This document shows, piece after piece, positions 59,023-64,000 of a stretch of 64,000 bases of DNA; positions within the stretch are counted from its first letter, which is position 1; every line of letters begins with the position of its first letter. The position numbers and the translations under genes were made by a program. Source of the stretch: JBFWUM01 sp050247255 (GTDB lineage Bacteria; Acidobacteriota; Vicinamibacteria; Vicinamibacterales; UBA2999); assembly GCA_050247255.1 (NCBI GenBank), contig JBFWUM010000002.1:124001-188000 (forward strand). The letters are read 5' to 3'. Under the pieces are notes generated by a model that had not been told where the DNA came from, did not search any database, and saw only the letters and a program-made list of their open reading frames with translations.

Positions 59023-60606
59023 ATGCGCATCCTGTTTGTCGCGCGGCACTTCACCTACTTCCGGAACTACGACTCCGCGCTGCGGGAGCTGGCGGCGCGC
59101 GGCCACCAGATCCATCTGGCGGTCGAGCAGCACGAGGCGCTGGGCGGCCGCCAGGCGGTCGAAGCGCTCGCTCGCGAATGCCCGCAGATCACCATCGGGG
59201 AGGTGCCCGATCGGCGCGCCGATGCCCACGCCAACCTCGCGCGGCGGCTGCGGCTCGCGCTCGACTACCTGCGCTACCTCGAGCCGTTCTACGACGATGC
59301 GCCGCTGCGGCGCGTGCGCGCCCGCGACCGCGCGCCGTACGGGTTGGGGCGGCTGGCGGCGCCGCCGCTCGTCGGCGGCGCGGCCTGGCGGCGTCTCGTC
59401 GGCCGCTGGCTCCACGCCCTGGACCTGGCGATCCCGGTGCCGTCGGTGCTGGTGGACTACCTGCGAGAGCAGCGCCCCGACCTCCTGCTGATCACGCCGC
59501 TCGTCACGCTCGGCTCGCAGCAGATCGATTTCCTTCGCGCCGCGCGACAGCTCGGCATCCCGACAGCCCTCGCCGTCTGGAGCTGGGACCATCTGTCGAG
59601 CAAGGCATTCATCCGCGAGTGCCCCGAGCGCGTGCTGGTCTGGAACGATACCCAGCGGCGGGAGGCCGTCGAGGTGCATCGCGTGCCGGCGGATCGGGTC
59701 GTCGTGACCGGCGCGCAATGCTTCGATCACTGGTTCGAGCGCCGGCCCTCGCGGACGCGGGAGGCGTTCTGCGCGCAGCTGGGCCTACCGGTCGACCGGC
59801 CGATCGTCCTCTACGTCTGCACGGGACTGATCATGGGGAGCCCGCCGGAGCCGCCGTTCGTGCGGGAGTGGCTGCGGCGGCTGCGCGCGAGCGGGGACCC
59901 GCGGGTCGCGACCGCCGGCGTGCTGATCCGGCCGCACCCGTCGCAGACCGCCGGCTGGGAGGGGTTCGACCTCGAAGGCCTCGGGCCGGTCGCGGTGTGG
60001 GGCGGCAATCCGATCGATAACCAGACGCGCGCCGACTACTTCGACTCGCTGCATCACAGCGCGGCGGTCGTCGGCATCAATACCAGCGCCTTCATCGAAG
60101 CCGGCATCGTCGGCCGCGAGGTGCTGGCATTGCTGCCGCGCGAGTTCTACGACAACCACGAAGGCACGGTGCACTTCCGCTACCTGCTCGAGATCGGCGG
60201 CGGCCTGCTGCGCGTCAGTCGGGATTTCGACGCGCACCTGGCGCAGCTGTCCGAGGCCCTGTCGCATCCGCCGTCCGCCGAGCACCCGCACAAGGCGTTT
60301 CTCGAGTCGTTCGTCCGTCCGGGTGGGCTGACTCGGGCGGCGACGCCGGCGTTTGTGGCCGCGGTGGAGCAGCTGGAGGGCACGGCCGTCGCCGTTGACG
60401 AACGGGCGCGCGCCGCCGGCGCCTGGCGGTCGGCGCTGGTCGAACGGCTGGCGCGCGGCGCCGCCGACCCGAAGCACGAGCGGTTCTGGCTGTCGCCGCG
60501 TGAACACGCCAGCCGGTTGGAGATGCGCGCCTACTCGGAGCAGCGTGCGCAACGGCGCGCCGCCGAGCGGCGTGCCAAGGAAGCGAATGCCATCAGCCAT
60601 GAGTGA
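59023..60606 (+). CDS. GT-B-like glycosyltransferase of the tandem set, member 3
   Basis: About 527 residues from ATG 59023. Core motifs: MRILFVARHFTYFRNYDSAL, RELAARGHQIHLAVEQHEAL, VWSWDHLSSKAFIRECPER, VWNDTQRREAVEVHRV, VVVTGAQCFDHWF, VLIRPHPSQT, YFDSLHHSAAVVGINTSAFI and EGTVHFRYL. The C-terminal 50 residues (EMRAYSEQRAQRRAAERRAK) are helical and basic. It overlaps the NeuC-like gene by eight bases, which links the set to CMP-sugar synthesis. Confidence 0.65.
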   Translation: MRILFVARHFTYFRNYDSALRELAARGHQIHLAVEQHEALGGRQAVEALARECPQITIGEVPDRRADAHANLARRLRLALDYLRYLEPFYDDAPLRRVRARDRAPYGLGRLAAPPLVGGAAWRRLVGRWLHALDLAIPVPSVLVDYLREQRPDLLLITPLVTLGSQQIDFLRAARQLGIPTALAVWSWDHLSSKAFIRECPERVLVWNDTQRREAVEVHRVPADRVVVTGAQCFDHWFERRPSRTREAFCAQLGLPVDRPIVLYVCTGLIMGSPPEPPFVREWLRRLRASGDPRVATAGVLIRPHPSQTAGWEGFDLEGLGPVAVWGGNPIDNQTRADYFDSLHHSAAVVGINTSAFIEAGIVGREVLALLPREFYDNHEGTVHFRYLLEIGGGLLRVSRDFDAHLAQLSEALSHPPSAEHPHKAFLESFVRPGGLTRAATPAFVAAVEQLEGTAVAVDERARAAGAWRSALVERLARGAADPKHERFWLSPREHASRLEMRAYSEQRAQRRAAERRAKEANAISHE

Positions 60607-61774
60607 CACCCGCAAGGTCTGTATTTTCATCGGTTCGCGCGCCAACTACAGCAGCATCAAGTCGGTGATGCGCGCGGTGCACGAGCATCCGGCGCTGCAG
60701 CTGCAGCTGGTCGTCGGCGCGTCTGCGTTGCTCGATCGCTTCGGCTCGGTCGTCGACGTCATCGAGGCCGACGGCTTCACCCCGGATGCGCGCGTGACGA
60801 TGATCGTCGAGGGGGAAACGCCGGCGACCATGGCCAAGTCCACCGGGCTCGGCCTGCTCGAGCTGCCGACGATGTTCGAGCTGCTCAAGCCCGATGTCGT
60901 CGTCAGCGTCGGCGATCGTTTCGAGACGATGGCCACGGCGATTGCCGCGGCCTACATGAACATCCCCGTCGCGCACACGATGGGCGGCGAGATCAGCGGC
61001 ACTATCGACGAGAGCATCCGCCACGCCGTGACCAAGCTCGCGCACGTGCACTTCCCGGCCAACGTGGCGGCCGCCGAGCGGATCATCAGGATGGGGGAGC
61101 CCCCCGACACGGTGCATGCCGTCGGCTGCCCGCGCATCGACCTGGTGAGCGAGATCGCCGCCGGTTCGGGCGGCGTGCCGCACGCCGAGTGGCTCGACCG
61201 CGAGGGCGTGGGCGCGCACATCGATCTGACCAGGCCGTTCCTGCTCGTCAACCAGCACCCGGTGACGACCGAGTTCGGCCACGGCCGCGAGCAGATCTGG
61301 GAAACGCTGATGGCGCTGCACGAGCTGAAGATCCCGACGATCATGCTCTGGCCCAACGTCGACGCCGGCTCGGAGGACATCGCCACCGGCATGCGGACGT
61401 TCCGCGAGAAGCTGCAGCCGGAGTACATCCGCTTCTACAAGAACTTCCCGATCGAGACCTACGTGCGGCTGATGCTGCTGTGCGCCTGCACCGTCGGCAA
61501 CTCGAGCGCGCCGATCCGCGAGGGCGCGTACCTGGGAGTGCCCGCGGTCAACATCGGCACCCGGCAGGCGGGGCGCGACCGCGGGCCGAACGTCATCGAC
61601 GTCGGCTACGACCGGAACGAGATCGTCGCCGGCATCGAGCGCCAGCTGGCCCACGGGCGCTATGCCTCGGATCCGCTGTATGGCGACGGCCGCGCCGGCG
61701 GCCGGATTGCCGATGTGCTCGCCCGCGCGCCGCTGTCGGTGCAGAAGCGCCTCGTGTTCACCCAGCCGGCCTGA
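60599..61774 (+). CDS. neuC: UDP-sugar 2-epimerase, hydrolysing (NeuC/LegG family)
   Basis: About 391 residues from ATG 60599 (ATG 60587 alternative). MSDTRKVCIFIGSRANYSSI and KSVMRAVHEHPALQLQLVVG at the start, PDVVVSVGDRFETMATAIAA, HTMGGEISGTIDESIRHAVT, and MLLCACTVGNSSAPIREGAY at the end are the NeuC pattern (GD and GGE/DE acid residues, SSA loop). These enzymes release ManNAc (NeuC) or 2,4-diacetamido-2,4,6-trideoxymannose (LegG). Given PglD- and PglE-like genes in the window, the LegG reaction is at least as likely. A NeuB-type synthase is not in the window. Confidence 0.87.
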   Translation: MSDTRKVCIFIGSRANYSSIKSVMRAVHEHPALQLQLVVGASALLDRFGSVVDVIEADGFTPDARVTMIVEGETPATMAKSTGLGLLELPTMFELLKPDVVVSVGDRFETMATAIAAAYMNIPVAHTMGGEISGTIDESIRHAVTKLAHVHFPANVAAAERIIRMGEPPDTVHAVGCPRIDLVSEIAAGSGGVPHAEWLDREGVGAHIDLTRPFLLVNQHPVTTEFGHGREQIWETLMALHELKIPTIMLWPNVDAGSEDIATGMRTFREKLQPEYIRFYKNFPIETYVRLMLLCACTVGNSSAPIREGAYLGVPAVNIGTRQAGRDRGPNVIDVGYDRNEIVAGIERQLAHGRYASDPLYGDGRAGGRIADVLARAPLSVQKRLVFTQPA

Positions 61775-62472
61775 TGCGGGTCCTTGGCATCGTGCCGGCG
61801 CGCGGCGGTTCGAAAGCGATTCCGCAGAAGAACCTGCGCGTCGTCGCCGGGCGGCCGTTGCTGGCCTACACGGCGGACGCTGTCCGCGAGAGCCGGCGGC
61901 TCGATCGCGTCGTCCTCAGCACCGATGACCCGGCAATCGCCGACGCCGGGCGCGCCGTCGGCCTCGACGCGCCGTTCCTCCGTCCAGCGTCGCTGGCGGC
62001 GGATGACACGCCGATGATGCCGGTGCTGCGCCACGCCGTCGAGGCAATGGCCGCGCGCGGGTTCGACGCGGATGCCGTGGTCCTCCTGCAGCCGACGTCA
62101 CCGTTGCGCCGCGGCGCCCATATCGACGCCGCCATCGACCTGCTCGAACGGTCGGGCGCCGACACGGTCGTCAGCGTCGTCGAGGTGCCGCACCAGTTCA
62201 CCCCGGGATCGCTGATGCGCATGGAGGGCGAGCGGCTGCGCCGGTTCGAGGAGGGCGCCGTCGTGACGCGGCGCCAGGACAAGCCGCGCCTCTACGCGCG
62301 CAACGGGCCGGCGGTGCTCGCCTGCCGCACGCGGGTGCTCGACGCCGCGTCGTTCTACGAGGGGGAGTGCCGCCCGCTCGTCATGGATCCACTCGAATCG
62401 ATCGACATCGATGGTCCGGCGGACCTGGAGCTGGTCGAATTCGTTCTTTCGCGAAGGAGCGCCGCCCGATGA
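61774..62472 (+). CDS. neuA: CMP-sialic-acid-type cytidylyltransferase (NeuA/LegF family)
   Basis: About 232 residues from ATG 61774. MRVLGIVPARGGSKAIPQKN is the CTP-binding signature; RPLLAYTADAV, VVLSTDDPAIAD, LLQPTSPLRRGAHID and the C-terminal DIDGPADLELVEF complete the short acylneuraminate cytidylyltransferase pattern, with no fused hydrolase. It activates a nonulosonic acid with CTP for transfer. One-base overlap with the epimerase gene upstream and ATGA downstream suggest a single pathway. Sialic, legionaminic or related acids are all possible. Confidence 0.88.
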   Translation: MRVLGIVPARGGSKAIPQKNLRVVAGRPLLAYTADAVRESRRLDRVVLSTDDPAIADAGRAVGLDAPFLRPASLAADDTPMMPVLRHAVEAMAARGFDADAVVLLQPTSPLRRGAHIDAAIDLLERSGADTVVSVVEVPHQFTPGSLMRMEGERLRRFEEGAVVTRRQDKPRLYARNGPAVLACRTRVLDAASFYEGECRPLVMDPLESIDIDGPADLELVEFVLSRRSAAR

Positions 62473-63500
62473 GCGGGAAGGTCGCCGATCGTCCGGACAC
62501 CCTGTCTATCCCGTATCGCCAGCCCCGGGAGTACCAGCCGGTGGATGTGGCCCAGCTGCGACCAGGAGGGTCGTACAAACAGCTGATCGCCAGGCGCACC
62601 CACTCGATCGACGAGCTGGTCGCGCGATTCGGCCGCATTCCGGAGGAGCTGCTGACGCCGCGTGCCTGTCCGACCTGCGGCGCCACCGAGGCGCGGCCGG
62701 AGCTGGACAAGGACCACATGGCGCTGGTGCGCTGCGCGTCCTGCGACCTCGTCTACGTGAGCCCGGCGTTCAATGAGGAGCACTACCGCGAGGTCTACGC
62801 GTCGGAGGCGTACCAGGAGATCGTCAAGGACCTCGGCATCAAGAGTCACGAGTACCGCGTGCAGCGGTTCGGCACCGAGCGCGTGACGCTGATGGCCGCG
62901 CAGCTCTCGGTGCCGCGGCCGAGGTATCTGGACGTCGGCTGCAGCACCGGGTTCGTCGTCGAGGCGGCGCGCGACCGCGGTTGGGACGCGGCCGGGATCG
63001 ACCTGAACCCGTCGGCGATCGAGTTCGGCCGGTCGCGGGGGCTGGACCTGCGTACCGCGGCGCTCGAGGACGCCGGCTGTGCCGCCGGCAGCTTCGACGC
63101 GGTCTCGCTGTTCGACGTCCTGGAACACCTCATCGATCCGGTGCGGACGCTGCGCGCGGCCGTCAGCCTGCTGCGTCCCGGCGGCATCGTCTTCCTCTAC
63201 GTGCCCAACTACGACTCGGCATCGCGCCTGCTGATGGGGAAGGACGCCCACTTCATCTGGCCGACGCACCACCTGAACTACTACACGCCGGTCACGATCC
63301 AGGACCTGCTGGCGCGCGAGGGGCTGCGCACCGAGTACGTGGCGACCGAAGGGCTCGACATCGTCGACTACCTCTGGTACCGGCGCGAAGTGCACGGCCA
63401 GGACGATGCCGGCCTCGAGGCGATTGCGGACACGCTGCAGTTCTTCATCAACGCCGGCGCCTACGGCAAGAACCTCCGCGTCATCGCCCGCCGCCCGTAA
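62469..63500 (+). CDS. Zinc-ribbon class I SAM methyltransferase
   Basis: About 343 residues from ATG 62469. After about 65 residues, a zinc ribbon (CPTC then CASCDLVYVSPAFNEEHY) leads to a Methyltransf_23 domain with RYLDVGCSTGFVVEAARDRG (intact motif I), GIDLNPSAIEFGRSRG and LFDVLEHLIDPVRTLR. The C-terminal HHLNYYTPVTIQDLL is also typical. It methylates an unknown glycan or nonulosonate-related substrate. It contrasts with the protein at 51459, which has the same architecture but a damaged motif I. Confidence 0.87.
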   Translation: MSGKVADRPDTLSIPYRQPREYQPVDVAQLRPGGSYKQLIARRTHSIDELVARFGRIPEELLTPRACPTCGATEARPELDKDHMALVRCASCDLVYVSPAFNEEHYREVYASEAYQEIVKDLGIKSHEYRVQRFGTERVTLMAAQLSVPRPRYLDVGCSTGFVVEAARDRGWDAAGIDLNPSAIEFGRSRGLDLRTAALEDAGCAAGSFDAVSLFDVLEHLIDPVRTLRAAVSLLRPGGIVFLYVPNYDSASRLLMGKDAHFIWPTHHLNYYTPVTIQDLLAREGLRTEYVATEGLDIVDYLWYRREVHGQDDAGLEAIADTLQFFINAGAYGKNLRVIARRP

Positions 63501-63506
63501 CCGCTC

Positions 63507-64000
63507 GTGAGAATCGCGCTGTCGCTCGTGCATTTCGCGGGGCTCCGCAATTTCGAGCCCGTGGTGCGCGAGCTTGCCGCTCGCGGGCATGCGGTGCACC
63601 TGTCGGCGGAAGAGGAAGATCGGCTGGGCGGCGAGGCGCTGGCCCGCCGTCTCGCCGACGAGTATCCCGCCATCACGTGGGACTACGTGCCGCCGTTCGA
63701 TGCCGAGCCGGCGCACCTGACGGCGAGCGCCCTGCGCGTCGGCCTGGACCTGGTGCGCTTCAGCGACCGCCGCTACGGCGACTCGCCCAAGCTGCGGCGG
63801 CGCTACGGCGAGCGCGCGCCGCGGCTGGTGCACGGCATGCTGGCGGTGCTCGGCCCGGCGCGATCGCAGCGGCTGCTGACCCGCGTCGAACAGCTCCTGC
63901 CGCGGAGCAGCGCGGGCGATGCCTACTGGCGCGCCCATGCACCCGACGTCCTGCTGCTGACCGGGCTGACGTTCTCGCGCTCGCGGCAGCTCGATCACCT
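63507..64000 (+). CDS. GT-B-like glycosyltransferase of the tandem set, member 4 (3' end outside window)
   Basis: The frame opens at GTG 63507 and runs to the window end without a stop (about 164 codons seen). The N-terminus (MRIALSLVHFAGLRNFEPVV, RELAARGHAVHLSAEEEDRL) and the strand-end segment APDVLLLTGLTFSRSRQLD match the start and the VLLVTPLLYFGSQQ-type region of members 1-3. It extends the paralog set past the NeuC/NeuA/methyltransferase genes. Confidence 0.68.
   Translation, partial: MRIALSLVHFAGLRNFEPVVRELAARGHAVHLSAEEEDRLGGEALARRLADEYPAITWDYVPPFDAEPAHLTASALRVGLDLVRFSDRRYGDSPKLRRRYGERAPRLVHGMLAVLGPARSQRLLTRVEQLLPRSSAGDAYWRAHAPDVLLLTGLTFSRSRQLDH

Noticed and set aside
1..64000. CRISPR arrays, insertion sequences, tRNA genes and small precursor peptides for the radical SAM enzymes
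   Set aside because: No regularly spaced direct repeats, transposase motifs or terminal inverted repeats and no tRNA-like cloverleaf were noticed; coding density leaves almost no room, and no short Cys- or Gly-rich peptide gene stands beside either radical SAM gene.

Overview
The window is one continuous surface-glycan biosynthesis and export locus from a very GC-rich Gram-negative bacterium. Gram-negative is inferred from a Wzx-type flippase, an O-antigen-ligase-like protein, a Wzm/Wzt ABC exporter and WecB. The GC-rich code, the many GTG and TTG starts, the near absence of Shine-Dalgarno sequences and the mix of families would fit an Acidobacteriota (Vicinamibacteria-like) genome. That is a guess; no rRNA or housekeeping gene is present to test it. 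About 59 genes are packed almost without gaps, mostly on the + strand, usually with 1-20 base overlaps such as GTGA or ATGA that imply translational coupling. No gene-free stretch exceeds 300 bases; the longest is 55219-55385. No rRNA, tRNA, CRISPR, insertion sequence or integrase was seen.

Layout. 1-9.2 kb: methyltransferases, a glutamine amidotransferase (AsnB family), a sugar N-formyltransferase, a deacetylase-like protein, a Wzx flippase and a GT-C-like membrane protein. 9.2-18.3 kb: a radical SAM/SPASM enzyme, an SGNH hydrolase with an MBOAT acyltransferase (O-acetylation pair), two GT4 glycosyltransferases, WecB and an O-antigen-ligase-like polymerase/ligase. 18.3-25.3 kb: a DUF3473-type polysaccharide deacetylase, a second AsnB, and a cassette of GT4, PglC-type phosphoglycosyl transferase, PglD-type acetyltransferase and PglE-type aminotransferase, which suggests priming with a diacetamido sugar. 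25.3-34.6 kb: membrane proteins, an epimerase, small coiled-coil proteins, the Wzt/Wzm ABC exporter, and two divergently oriented paralogous small membrane proteins. 34.7-44.3 kb: an ArnB/PseC-like aminotransferase, a second radical SAM enzyme, a PseH-like GNAT, an HTTM-like membrane protein, a third AsnB, GT2, a flippase-like UPF0104 protein, WbqC and a 4,6-dehydratase.

44.3-55.2 kb: a group of genes in which unrelated catalytic domains (TylF-type and FkbM methyltransferases, a 2OG-Fe(II) oxygenase-like protein and its degenerate paralog, a GT61 glycosyltransferase, others) mostly carry an N-terminal helical or coiled-coil segment. 55.2-64 kb: the one substantial intergenic region, with a promoter, two matching inverted repeats and an RNA hairpin, stands before a winged-helix/Rossmann regulator. 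Then come three tandem paralogous GT-B proteins, a NeuC/LegG-type hydrolysing epimerase, a CMP-sugar synthetase, a zinc-ribbon methyltransferase and a fourth GT-B paralog cut by the window end.

Together the genes make several NDP- and CMP-activated amino and acidic sugars, build them onto a lipid carrier, decorate the chain (amide, formyl, acetyl, methyl, hydroxyl) and move it across the membrane. Both a Wzx/Wzy-type and an ABC-type export route are present. The most unusual parts are the coiled-coil-tagged decoration module, the degenerate oxygenase paralog, the operator-bearing leader of the regulator, and the paired uncharacterised small membrane proteins.
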